From: Methylococcaceae bacterium
GTDB lineage: Bacteria > Pseudomonadota > Gammaproteobacteria > Methylococcales > Methylomonadaceae
Length of the DNA stretch: 17,477 nucleotides
Reading direction: 5' to 3'
Assembly (NCBI GenBank): GCA_947505055.1
Contig: CANNLO010000067.1
Span: forward strand, 1 to 17,477
Shown here: positions 1 to 7,415 of the stretch, one piece after another
Layout: each line of letters opens with the position of its first letter
Position numbering within the stretch: the first letter of the stretch is position 1
Notes under the pieces: generated by a model
Told to the model about the DNA's origin: nothing
Database searches by the model: none
What the model saw: only the letters and a program-made list of their open reading frames with translations
Position numbers and translations under genes: made by a program

Positions 1-597
1 CTGAGCCCGCGCTATAACGTAGCGCCGTCGCAAAACATTCCCATTGTTCGGGACGAAGGCGAAAAAAGGCGCTTTGCGCTGGCTCGATGGGGCTTGATCC
101 CGCATTGGGCGAAGGATATAAAGATCGGCTACAGCACGATCAATGCCAGAGCCGAGACCGTAGCCAGTAAACCGGCGTTTCGCAATGCCTTCCGGCACCG
201 GCGTTGCCTAATTCCGGCAGATGGGTTCTACGAGTGGCAAGTCATACCGGGTTCGAAAATCAAGCAACCCTGGTTTATTATGCTTGTGGACAGGGAGCCC
301 ATGGCGTTTGCTGGATTATGGGAACGATGGCGGAGTCCCGAAGGCGAAGAGTTGGAGTCCTGCTCCATCATCGTCACAGAAGCAAACGAGATCATGCGGC
401 CAATCCATGATCGTATGCCAGTGATTCTTGCGCCTTGCGATTGGGATGCTTGGCTGGAACCGGAGGCCAAGGATGCGGGAGGCCTGCAAGGTCTTCTAAA
501 ACCATACTCGGCAGAAGGCATGGCGGCTTGGCCGGTTACTACGAAGATCAATAGCCCGAGGAATGATTCGTTGGAGTGTATGGAGGCGTTGGGGTGA
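1..597 (+). CDS. yedK: SRAP-domain protein (YedK/HMCES family), 5' end outside window
   Basis: The reading frame is open from the first base, so the start and the catalytic Cys2 lie upstream of the window. SRAP proteins bind abasic sites in single-stranded DNA and form a protective thiazolidine crosslink through Cys2. Visible family signatures, in order, are PRYNVAPSQ near the left edge, RWGLIPHWAKD, NARAETVASKPAFRNAFRHR, CLIPADGFYEW (the active-site Glu) and IHDRMPVIL (the active-site His). The order and spacing match the family, and the end is complete (TGA at 595-597). A start at 94 would be false, because conserved SRAP sequence continues in frame upstream of it. The gene converges with the esterase gene across a 69-bp gap in which I see no clear terminator. 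The family assignment is strong; whether the N-terminus is intact cannot be judged here. Confidence 0.93.
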   Translation: MSPRYNVAPSQNIPIVRDEGEKRRFALARWGLIPHWAKDIKIGYSTINARAETVASKPAFRNAFRHRRCLIPADGFYEWQVIPGSKIKQPWFIMLVDREPMAFAGLWERWRSPEGEELESCSIIVTEANEIMRPIHDRMPVILAPCDWDAWLEPEAKDAGGLQGLLKPYSAEGMAAWPVTTKINSPRNDSLECMEALG

Positions 598-666
598 GGC
601 ATTTTGCAAACTGTTCATGAATCAACGCATTGGATAGGGTGTTGAAAGCTGTAGGGCCCGATACAA

Positions 667-1284
667 TTACGGGAATATTATGCGCTCAATAACCGGTAAT
701 GCCTGCCGCATATGTTCAAAGCTGTGTGACCCCCCGTCAAAGGCCACCACATTGGCGATGGCTTGATATTTTGAAAGCGTGTTTTCTGAATCAATCAGTT
801 CATCGGCCTTATCTAATAGAATTGTTCTGTCTATAACTTGATGATTGTCGACAAGTTCTTGCTCATATCGCAGATATTGCTCACAGTGATTATGATCCCA
901 ATGGTAAGGCTGGCCGGTTTCATAGTTTTCTGTCACGCCAATAAATTGTCGTAGCAAATCGCTGGGCCTGATTGCCGGGTTTATCATGATGGCATGGCAC
1001 CCAGTTTTCATTGCCAGGTATTCGCTGGCAAATCCACCCATCGACGAACCCATAAAAATCACGTCGTAGCCTTGATCCAAGTATTGATTCCACTCAAATA
1101 GTAGATCTTCGACGAGGTTTTGAAAATCACGGTAATCAACATTAGGCGTATAAAACAAAACAGCCTTTTCCGCGCAAAACTCTTGCATTACGAAAAGCTT
1201 TTCCTTACCGGTTAACAAGTTGCCGTCTACGTCTAGCGATGCGGAATTGAAACCGTGAAGGTAAATGATGGCTTTCTTCTTCAT
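667..1284 (-). CDS. YqiA-like alpha/beta-hydrolase (esterase)
   Basis: A 205-residue cytoplasmic hydrolase of the YqiA/YcfP (UPF0227) type, which in E. coli shows esterase activity on short acyl esters. The N-terminus has the oxyanion-hole sequence YLHGFNS (residues 9-14). The nucleophile elbow GSSMGG (79-84) places the catalytic Ser at about 81. An Asp near 158-161 and the His in GGSHSFEH (about 187) complete a plausible triad. There is no signal peptide or membrane segment. The ATG at 1284 is only three bases past the epimerase stop, and its ribosome site AAGGAG (near 1297-1302) lies inside the last codons of that gene, so the two are probably translationally coupled. The physiological substrate is unknown; the pairing with a ketose epimerase hints at, but does not prove, a role in carbohydrate ester metabolism. 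Confidence 0.88.
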   Translation of the reverse strand: MKKKAIIYLHGFNSASLDVDGNLLTGKEKLFVMQEFCAEKAVLFYTPNVDYRDFQNLVEDLLFEWNQYLDQGYDVIFMGSSMGGFASEYLAMKTGCHAIMINPAIRPSDLLRQFIGVTENYETGQPYHWDHNHCEQYLRYEQELVDNHQVIDRTILLDKADELIDSENTLSKYQAIANVVAFDGGSHSFEHMRQALPVIERIIFP

Positions 1285-1287
1285 GAC

Positions 1288-2148
1288 CTAATAACGCTCC
1301 TTCATGAATAGGAGGGCCTTTGTTGCCAGATCATCGGAGTCATGCCAAAGATTACGCCAGACACACAGTGTATTGGAGAGATTTGGATCAACGACTTCTG
1401 ATGAAAATGATTCAAAAGTAATGGGCCCTTGGTAATTGATTTTTTTCAGGGCATTGAAAAACGAATCAAAATTTACATTGCCTGTGCCTAGATACCCCCG
1501 GTGACTTTCGCCAATATGCACATAACCCAGTCGATCTTTTGCGGCCAACACTGATGTCTCCATACCATCTTCTTCTATGTTCATGTGGTAGGTGTCCAGG
1601 TGCAAATAGGTATTAGGGCGATTGACCTCATCCAGAAAAGCCAATCCTTCTAAGCCTGTATTCATGATATTGGTTTCGTAGCGGTTCACGACTTCAAGGT
1701 CAATATTAATGCCCTTATCCGCTGCATAATCCGCCAGGCGCTGCATAGCGGCGACTGAGTTAGCGCGATTTTCTTTTGATGCCGGCCCTGGATATTTGCC
1801 TAGCGCACAATAGATGACACCACAAAGTTCGGTTCCACCAATAGCATAAAGGACATCGGTTGCTTTACGGAGCAGTTCGTCGCCCTTGGCGACAATCGCC
1901 AGGTTCGTACTGGTGACATCGGTACTGGCTGATAAGCCAAGCGATGCGTGAGCACGAAGATTAAATTCCTGAAGCAAATCTTTGGTCAACACAACATCCA
2001 CCTTCCACGGATCGAGCAGGGCTATTTCAATGTAGTCGTATCCCGCCCGAGCAGCCCCACTGATCGCTTTTCGTGCGCCTTCTGGCGTCCAATCGCCCGA
2101 CCATACAAGTGCGTGACCGCCGTATTCCAAAGATTTTGAAAATGACAT
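1288..2148 (-). CDS. D-tagatose/D-allulose (psicose) 3-epimerase-like enzyme
   Basis: A TIM-barrel sugar isomerase/epimerase (AP-endonuclease 2 superfamily) that would epimerise ketohexoses at C3 using a bound divalent metal. Counting from the ATG at 2148 (286 aa), the four metal ligands fall at E152 (LEVVNRYE), D185 (HLDTYH), H211 (YVHIGES) and E246 (ITFESF). H188, E158 and R217 are also present. These are the numbers used for the Pseudomonas cichorii and Agrobacterium enzymes, which supports both family and start. A good ribosome site, AAAGGAG, sits at about 2155-2161 just upstream of that ATG. The frame stays open to 2319, but the extra 57 residues come from a 105-bp repeat and should not be annotated as protein. 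It is first in an operon with the downstream esterase. The exact substrate (tagatose, allulose, ribulose or other) cannot be read from sequence. Confidence 0.88.
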   Translation of the reverse strand: MSFSKSLEYGGHALVWSGDWTPEGARKAISGAARAGYDYIEIALLDPWKVDVVLTKDLLQEFNLRAHASLGLSASTDVTSTNLAIVAKGDELLRKATDVLYAIGGTELCGVIYCALGKYPGPASKENRANSVAAMQRLADYAADKGINIDLEVVNRYETNIMNTGLEGLAFLDEVNRPNTYLHLDTYHMNIEEDGMETSVLAAKDRLGYVHIGESHRGYLGTGNVNFDSFFNALKKINYQGPITFESFSSEVVDPNLSNTLCVWRNLWHDSDDLATKALLFMKERY

Positions 2149-2186
2149 AACTTGCTCCTTTATTAGTTTGAATTGCGTATTTGTAG

Positions 2187-2291
2187 CTGTAACGGACTGA
2201 GAACATAAATCACAGGAACCGATAACATCCGTTTTCCGAGACCACATTAGCTGAGAATATCGGAGCACTCTAGCCCACATTAACTGAGAAT
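2187..2291. repeat. 105-bp inverted repeat, left copy
   Basis: The reverse complement of this stretch matches 3346-3450 over 105 bases, with one mismatch that I found (position 2196 against 3441). In the right-copy orientation the unit contains ATTCTCAGTTAATGTGG and then ATTCTCAGCTAATGTGG 33 bases later, with a third TTCTCAG further on. Short repeats inside a terminal segment recall the ends of IS21-like elements, but no transposase lies between the copies. It abuts the upstream region of the epimerase gene and creates a spurious open frame there. Confidence 0.85.
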
Positions 2292-2357
2292 AGCCTACGC
2301 TACACCGCACCGCCACCAATGCGGCGAGGTTTGAAAGGTTGTGGGAGGTGATTTGTC

Positions 2358-3143
2358 CTATTTTTGATGGTTACAATTAAAGCCGGCGTTGACAGTTGTA
2401 ACCACTTTCTCAAATATTTCCTTTTTCTTTTTTGCGATAGTTGATTCCTGCTTTTCCTGTCCTAGGTATAGATCGGCCTGCATCAACATTTTTTGTTCAC
2501 CTGCCTTGATCATTACGATCCGCCCCAGTTCCCCATATTTCTTATGCTCGAAAACATAACAAAGCCCTCTATGGTCATATCCTCTTGATGCGGTAACATC
2601 ACGGGGCAAATCATCAGGACGCAACTGCTTTAATCCGGGACGTATTTGCTGTCCCTCTGCAATCCATCTTAATTCATCCTCCAGCAATCTTGCGTTTCCC
2701 AGTTCCTCAAGCTCTTTTTTTATCTTCTTGGGATTGGGGGGTTGATCTATTAGGTGTGGGGTATGTTGTTTGCCTTTCTTCATTTCTTGCGTTCGTCTGT
2801 CCATCACCTCGCCTAGAAGGTCGGCAATAAGTTTGGCATCCTGAAATAACCGCTGCTTTTCATCATGGGCAAAATGTATTCCTAGCCCCTTACTGAGCAT
2901 GACCTCAAACTCTCCTGTAACAAGAAAATTGCCATCCATAATGGTATTACTCACACTAAGGTGTCTGTACCGCAGCAGCGTTTCACAACAGACGTGGACG
3001 AGCGGTTTCATTTTCTCATCGATTTCTGGGTACATATCTTCCGCAATAGACTCATTCAAAACAAAGTCGATACTATTACTGCGTAATTCAAAGCGGTATA
3101 AAAAAATAGATACCTCATTCCCGGCTATATTTTTCAAATTCAC
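2358..3143 (-). CDS. Hypothetical protein, sole gene between the inverted repeats
   Basis: A 261-residue, soluble-looking protein that I do not recognise. It has no signal peptide or membrane helix. Residues roughly 120-150 are rich in Lys, Gln and Pro and look like a linker between an N-terminal half (about 1-115) and a C-terminal half (about 150-250). The C-terminal half has a strand-rich stretch around YVFEHKKYGELGRIVMI followed by a Lys/Glu-rich helix near the end. The start used is GTG at 3143, preceded closely by AAAGATGAG; no in-frame ATG exists between there and the upstream stop, so the start is uncertain. It is AT-rich and stands alone, bracketed by the 105-bp inverted repeat, with a 155-bp inverted-ended element directly upstream. 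That setting suggests a passenger gene of a mobile cassette. No function is proposed. Confidence 0.65.
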   Translation of the reverse strand: MNLKNIAGNEVSIFLYRFELRSNSIDFVLNESIAEDMYPEIDEKMKPLVHVCCETLLRYRHLSVSNTIMDGNFLVTGEFEVMLSKGLGIHFAHDEKQRLFQDAKLIADLLGEVMDRRTQEMKKGKQHTPHLIDQPPNPKKIKKELEELGNARLLEDELRWIAEGQQIRPGLKQLRPDDLPRDVTASRGYDHRGLCYVFEHKKYGELGRIVMIKAGEQKMLMQADLYLGQEKQESTIAKKKKEIFEKVVTTVNAGFNCNHQK

Positions 3144-3172
3144 CTCATCTTTACGCGGCTTGTGATGATATT

Positions 3173-3327
3173 GGGGGTTCTAAGCCCGACCCCCAGAAAT
3201 TTTGGAAGTTATGCTAAATCAGGCACTTAACTTTTCCGGATTACACTAAGAATAACATACCACTTTTTATAACAAGTCGATTTTTATAAGGCGTTAAAAA
3301 AATCTGGGGTTCGGGCTTAGCCCCCCC
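3173..3327. repeat. 155-bp MITE-like element with 25-bp inverted ends
   Basis: The 25 bases at 3173-3197 and the reverse complement of 3303-3327 agree at 22 positions; the shared core is CTAAGCCCGA followed by CCCCAGA. Each end can also fold on itself (GGGGGT pairs with ACCCCC at left; GGGG pairs with CCCC at right). The interior is about 105 bp, AT-rich and has no convincing ORF. Terminal inverted repeats around a short non-coding core are the form of a miniature inverted-repeat transposable element. It could instead be a long hairpin regulatory region, since it sits just upstream of the hypothetical gene. Confidence 0.55.
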
Positions 3328-3345
3328 TCTGATACCGTTTCAGTC

Positions 3346-3450
3346 ATTCTCAGTTAATGTGGGCTAGAGTGCTCCGATATTCTCAGCTAATGTGGTCTCG
3401 GAAAACGGATGTTATCGGTTCCTGTGATTTATGTTCTCAGGCCGTTACAG
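3346..3450. repeat. 105-bp inverted repeat, right copy
   Basis: Partner of the copy at 2187-2291 in opposite orientation, 104 of 105 bases identical by eye. The ATTCTCAG-containing side of each copy faces the interior, so about 1.05 kb lies between them. Similarity stops sharply at 3345 and 3451. The near-identity implies recent duplication or recent movement. Confidence 0.85.
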
Positions 3451-3483
3451 TTAGGGTACGTTGATAGCGTAGGTGTTAAACAT

Positions 3484-3789
3484 TTATTCTGTAATACCGC
3501 ACTTGTCACGCGCAGCATTGACTCGGTCTCTCATTTCCTTGCCTGGTTTGAAGTGAAGCGCTACTTTAGCCGGTAAATTAATTGCTTCGCCCGTTTTAGG
3601 ATTACGCGCAATACGGGGAGGCCGATGATGTAGATCAAAACTACCAAAGCCCCTGATTTCAATTCGTTCGCCCTTGTCTATTGCACTCGCCAACTGTCCC
3701 AGGATGCAATTCAGCGCCAACTCCACATCTCTTACCTGAAATTCAGGTAATTTCTCCTTTAGCGCACGCACCAGTTCTGATTTGACCAC
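3484..3789 (-). CDS. ihfB: Integration host factor beta-like DNA-bending protein
   Basis: A 101-residue member of the HU/IHF family. The N-terminal helices begin MVKSELVRAL. The beta-saddle carries GERIEIRGFGSFDLHHRPPR (residues 40-59), and the arm has RNPKTG (62-67) with the intercalating Pro at 64. The HFKPGKEMRDRVN segment ends the fold. These are close to E. coli IhfB and favour the beta subunit over HU or IhfA. The start is GTG at 3789, because an in-frame TAA lies just upstream and AGGGAG sits about eight bases before it. IHF normally acts as an alpha/beta dimer that sharply bends DNA in recombination, transposition and transcription. In many gammaproteobacteria ihfB follows rpsA; here the upstream neighbour is a divergent fic gene, so this may be an extra or relocated copy. 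Confidence 0.88.
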   Translation of the reverse strand: MVKSELVRALKEKLPEFQVRDVELALNCILGQLASAIDKGERIEIRGFGSFDLHHRPPRIARNPKTGEAINLPAKVALHFKPGKEMRDRVNAARDKCGITE

Positions 3790-3858
3790 TGTTTAACTCC
3801 CTTAATAATAGGGCGCTAATTTTAGCAGATTACAAGCCCTCGCCTTAATCAGGATATA

Positions 3859-3912
3859 GTTGTTTATGGATGTAGTTTTGGCTTGACTTATGGTTGTTTA
3901 TGGGCGTAAATG
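3859..3912 (+). promoter_or_regulatory. Candidate fic promoter with direct-repeat operator
   Basis: The 11-mer GTTGTTTATGG occurs at 3859-3869 and again at 3893-3903, a 34-bp period, and similarity extends a few bases either side. A TTGACT (3883-3888) and TAAATG (3907-3912), 18 bp apart, could be -35 and -10 boxes. One repeat unit then falls in the spacer and the other upstream. That is a layout for repression, perhaps by the winged-helix domain of the Fic protein itself. This is inference from spacing only. Confidence 0.35.
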
Positions 3913-3932
3913 TGGTTATTGAGGATACTTCC

Positions 3933-4982
3933 ATGCTAAATACTGACACCATCCAGATCACGCCTGAGCTGCTGGCTCTCATCGCCGAGATTGAGGAATT
4001 CAAGGGCGCTTGGCGTGCCCTTGGCACATTGGCCCCAGAGCGATTGAGCGCCTTGCGCCGCGTGGCGACCATTGAAAGCATTGGCTCTTCGACACGCATC
4101 GAAGGAAGCAAACTGTCGGATCGTGACGTTGAGCGCTTGTTGGGCAATCTCGAAATCAAGTCTTTCGCCACCCGCGACGAGCAAGAAGTGGCTGGCTATG
4201 CCGAAGTCATGAACACAATCTTCCATGCCTGGCCTGACATCAAGATCACCGAGAACCATATCCGGCAGTTTCATCGCGATCTTCTCGCCTACAGCCACAA
4301 AGACGAATGGCATCGCGGCAATTACAAAACATCGTCGAACAGCGTGGCCGCGTTCGACGAAAACGGCCAGCAGATCGGTATTGTGTTTGAGACGGCCACG
4401 CCTTTCGATACGCCCCGCCTTATGGCCGAGCTGATCGATTGGCTGAATGAGGTCCGCGATACTGGCCGCTTGCATCCCTTGCTGATTATCGGCGTGTTTG
4501 TCGTGGTGTTCCTGGAAATCCACCCTTTTCAGGACGGCAATGGTCGACTGAGCCGGATTTTGACCACGCTGCTTTTATTACAATCGGGCTATGCCTATGT
4601 CCCCTATAGCTCACTTGAGAGCGTCATCGAGCATAGCAAAGAAAGCTACTATCTCGGTTTGCGGCAAACGCAAGGCACAATCCGCACCCACGCACCGGAC
4701 TGGCAGCCTTGGCTGAAATTCTTTTTACGCGCTTTGCATCAGCAAATGAAACGCCTGGCCGCCAAGGTAGAGCGTGAAAAGCTGATGATTGCGGCTCTGC
4801 CCGAGCTGGCTGTGCAAATTCTCGACCATGCCCGTAACCACGGACGGGTGACGATTGGTGACATGATTCGACTGACCGGCGTTAGCCGCAACACGCTGAA
4901 AGAACATTTCCGCAAACTGGTGGAGAACGGCCATATTGTCCGGCATGGAAACGGCAAGGGCTCATGGTATGCTTTGCCATGA
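3933..4982 (+). CDS. Fic family protein with N-terminal inhibitory motif and C-terminal winged helix
   Basis: Fic proteins usually transfer AMP from ATP to a hydroxyl on a target protein. From the ATG at 3933 this is 349 aa. The N-terminal part holds SSTRIEG (about 52-58), matching the class II inhibitory helix (S/T)xxxE(G/N), whose Glu blocks productive ATP binding. The catalytic motif HPFQDGNGRLSR (197-208) has the base His, the acidic residue, GNG and both Arg. The last 55-60 residues form a winged helix (VTIGDMIRLTGVSRNTLKEHF), so it may also bind DNA. This start is preferred over 3894 or 3900 because GAGG lies seven bases upstream and a plausible promoter covers the earlier codons. It is GC-rich compared with the genes on both sides. 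It is transcribed divergently from ihfB. Its target is unknown. Confidence 0.93.
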   Translation: MLNTDTIQITPELLALIAEIEEFKGAWRALGTLAPERLSALRRVATIESIGSSTRIEGSKLSDRDVERLLGNLEIKSFATRDEQEVAGYAEVMNTIFHAWPDIKITENHIRQFHRDLLAYSHKDEWHRGNYKTSSNSVAAFDENGQQIGIVFETATPFDTPRLMAELIDWLNEVRDTGRLHPLLIIGVFVVVFLEIHPFQDGNGRLSRILTTLLLLQSGYAYVPYSSLESVIEHSKESYYLGLRQTQGTIRTHAPDWQPWLKFFLRALHQQMKRLAAKVEREKLMIAALPELAVQILDHARNHGRVTIGDMIRLTGVSRNTLKEHFRKLVENGHIVRHGNGKGSWYALP

Positions 4983-5093
4983 TTCAACGAAATAGGGTGA
5001 ACTTAAACAAACGACAGAAATGTTTCATAGGATTTTGAGCGGTAACAAGGTGTAAACTTCCGGTGTATTGCCGCGCTCCTCTTACTGCCGTTG

Positions 5094-5123
5094 TTGCAAT
5101 ATTCAAAAACATGCGATTACTAT
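5094..5123 (+). promoter_or_regulatory. Candidate promoter for the GHKL ATPase gene
   Basis: TTGCAA (5094-5099) and TACTAT (5118-5123) are separated by 18 bases and lie about 40 bases before the ATG at 5166. The gap 4983-5165 has no ORF, and I found no terminator hairpin after fic. The box match is fair only, and AT-rich DNA makes chance matches common. Confidence 0.3.
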
Positions 5124-5165
5124 TAGCCGTTTATCAAGTTGTTACACAATCATCAGGTTTATGAT

Positions 5166-7187
5166 ATGAGTTTACATACAAATTTGCAGGGGCGACTTAG
5201 AAATACACATTTGCCAAAAAGTCATGGATTGCTACCTGTTTTTGAAACTGTCGTAAATTCAATCCATTCTTTAGAAGAAAGGGGTAATTTAACAACTACA
5301 GGGCAAATCATTCTAAAAATTCAAATGGATTCTCAATTATCACCCTTAGATGAAGACGCTCATCCCAAGGATATAGAAGGCTTTATTGTTGAAGATAATG
5401 GGATTGGATTCAACGATGCTAATATGCAGTCTTTTGAGACACTGGACTCTGACCATAAAATAGACAAAGGCTGTAGAGGTGTTGGGCGACTACTTTGGCT
5501 AAAAGCTTTCAATCATATCAAAATTAATAGTTGTTTTCAGGATTCACAAAATAACATCAAAAATCGCACAATCACATTTGATGCCAAAAGTGGGATCAAT
5601 TTACTTCCGGAAACAGAAAGTACGAACAGTGATATAAAGACTTACGTTCACTTGCAGGGATTTGATAATAAATACAGTGCAGCCACACCAAAAAACATTG
5701 ATTCTATTGCCCGTGCTTTGCTTGAGCATTGTTTATGGTATTTCGTTAGACCAGAGGGCGTCCCTTTAATCAAAGTCCAAGATTGCAATGAAATTATTAG
5801 TCTAAACAGCCTATATGATACCTATATGCATGAATCAGCATATGGAGAGACGATAACAATAAAAGAACATGACTTTATTCTAACCCATATCAAGTTTCGA
5901 GCTTCTTCTAGTAAGAAACATTGCTTATCGTTATGCGCTGCCAGCCGGTTAGTAAAAGAAGAAGCAATTAGCAAAATTCCCGGATTGCATGGAAAAATTT
6001 CAGATAAAAACGGAGAGTTTATATACAGTTGTTATGTTTCTTCTGCTTACTTAGATGACAGAGTTCGGGCAGAACGTACCGCATTTGATATTGCTGAAGA
6101 TGTTGATGATATTTTTTCAAGCACAGAAATCTCATTAAAAGACATTCGTGATCGGGTGCTTGAAAGGTCAAAAGAATATTTAAAAGAATACCTTGAAGAA
6201 AATATAGCAGCCGGAAAAAATCGAGTTGACAAGTTTGTTTCTGAAAAAGCTCCTCGCTATCGGCCAATACTTTCACATATCAGAACAGAAGAATTGGCGA
6301 TTGATCCTAATATTTCTGACAAAGATTTGGAACTATACCTCCACAAACATCTTGCTGAAGTTGAGAGGGGTATGCTTGAGCAAGGGCATGAAATTATGGC
6401 AAATTTTGATGGTGATGTTGATGATTATCATGAGCGACTGAATCAATACCTTCGAACCGCAGAAGATATAAAAAAGTCCGATCTTGCTAACTATGTATCA
6501 CATCGCCGGGTCATAATTGAACTGCTTGAGAAGTCGATCCAGAGAACAAAAACGGGCGGGTATGCTAGAGAAGATTTGATTCATGAACTAATAATGCCCA
6601 TGAGAAAGGACTCGAATGAGGTGTTGCAGGATTCGTATAACTTGTGGCTCGTTGATGAGCGGCTAGCATTTCATAATTATCTGGCTTCAGATAAGACATT
6701 AAATGCAATGCCAATTACAGGAGACCGTTCAAATAAAGAGCCCGATCTTTGCGCCCTGAATATTAGCGATAATCCAATTCTTGTTTCTGAAAAACAGACG
6801 CTCCCGTTAGCATCGATAACAGTCATTGAAATCAAACGCCCAATGCGAAATGACGCTAAATCAGGTGAAGAGACAGACCCTATCGAACAGGCTCTAGGGT
6901 ATTTAAACAGAATAAGAAAAGGAAAAGTAACAACTGCTAATGGTAGGCCTATTCCTAATTCAGAAGATATACCGGGTTTTTGTTATGTAATTTGTGATTT
7001 AACCAGATCAATAGTTGAGCGATGTGAATTTTTTGATCTGACCGTCACAAGCGATCATATGGGATACTTTGGTTTCCATAAACAATACAAAGCGTATATA
7101 GAAGTCATTTCCTATGATAAGTTAGTCAATACAGCTAAAGAACGTAATCGATCTTTCTTTGACAAACTCGGCTTACCGACGACTTGA
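5166..7187 (+). CDS. GHKL ATPase with C-terminal PD-(D/E)xK-like nuclease domain
   Basis: A 673-residue soluble protein. The N-terminus is a GHKL (Hsp90/MutL-type) ATPase: the N-box is ETVVNS (27-32, with catalytic-type Glu and Mg-binding Asn), the G1 box is DNGIGF (77-82) and the G2 box is GCRGVGR (102-108). A long, charged, helix-rich middle (about 300-490) follows. The C-terminal part has PDL (about 526-528), then VIEIKRP (553-559), then Gln in IEQALGY (575). This order is that of PD-(D/E)xK nucleases, and Glu555 and Lys557 would be catalytic. Bacterial GHKL ATPases linked to restriction systems and to MORC ancestry have been described, so a defence role is plausible. ATG 5166 is chosen over TTG 5139 because AGG lies eight bases before it. 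The gene is AT-rich and stands just upstream of the hsd operon, separated by remnants. Which nucleic acid it cuts, if any, is unknown. Confidence 0.8.
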   Translation: MSLHTNLQGRLRNTHLPKSHGLLPVFETVVNSIHSLEERGNLTTTGQIILKIQMDSQLSPLDEDAHPKDIEGFIVEDNGIGFNDANMQSFETLDSDHKIDKGCRGVGRLLWLKAFNHIKINSCFQDSQNNIKNRTITFDAKSGINLLPETESTNSDIKTYVHLQGFDNKYSAATPKNIDSIARALLEHCLWYFVRPEGVPLIKVQDCNEIISLNSLYDTYMHESAYGETITIKEHDFILTHIKFRASSSKKHCLSLCAASRLVKEEAISKIPGLHGKISDKNGEFIYSCYVSSAYLDDRVRAERTAFDIAEDVDDIFSSTEISLKDIRDRVLERSKEYLKEYLEENIAAGKNRVDKFVSEKAPRYRPILSHIRTEELAIDPNISDKDLELYLHKHLAEVERGMLEQGHEIMANFDGDVDDYHERLNQYLRTAEDIKKSDLANYVSHRRVIIELLEKSIQRTKTGGYAREDLIHELIMPMRKDSNEVLQDSYNLWLVDERLAFHNYLASDKTLNAMPITGDRSNKEPDLCALNISDNPILVSEKQTLPLASITVIEIKRPMRNDAKSGEETDPIEQALGYLNRIRKGKVTTANGRPIPNSEDIPGFCYVICDLTRSIVERCEFFDLTVTSDHMGYFGFHKQYKAYIEVISYDKLVNTAKERNRSFFDKLGLPTT

Positions 7188-7415
7188 GTAGTGCGTAGAT
7201 GGGCTAAACAATTTGCAGAGCTCATCAATCGCGAACGATTGGCTTCGTTCCTCAACCTATCCTTTAAGCTGAAAGCCAAAATGACCGCTTAGACTGAACT
7301 GCAAATACAGCAAATGAAGCATGAACGTGATGTTGAAGTGACCATCAAGAACTTGTGTGTGACGTATGGGCTATCTAAGGTGAGTGTGTATCGTATTTTA
7401 GGTGGTAATAGTTAA
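7188..7415 (+). pseudogene. Decayed helix-turn-helix remnant, perhaps of a recombinase
   Basis: This frame is continuous with the end of the GHKL gene and has one in-frame TAG at 7290-7292, then ends at TAA 7413-7415. The last part reads DVEVTIKNLCVTYGLSKVSV followed by YRIL. That resembles the C-terminal helix-turn-helix of serine recombinases and related transposition proteins. No start, catalytic domain or ribosome site is present. The rest of the gap up to hsdM (7416-7583) holds no ORF that I can support. The family call is tentative; the broken state is clear. Confidence 0.4.

Noticed and set aside
228..602. Minus-strand frame opposite the SRAP gene
   Set aside because: The SRAP motifs on the plus strand explain the region; the antisense product shows no recognisable features.
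598..666. Terminator between the convergent SRAP and esterase genes
   Set aside because: GGGCCC is present but there is no stable stem followed by a T run on either strand.
2149..2319. Extra 57 N-terminal codons in the epimerase frame
   Set aside because: They read through the 105-bp repeat; the ATG at 2148 has AAAGGAG and gives the family's residue numbering for all metal ligands.
3894..3932. Earlier TTG/ATG starts for the Fic gene
   Set aside because: No ribosome site precedes them and they overlap the likely promoter; the ATG at 3933 has GAGG seven bases upstream.
3936..4523. 195-codon minus-strand frame opposite fic
   Set aside because: It is fully contained in the fic gene, whose motifs are clear; a GC-rich gene readily leaves open antisense frames.
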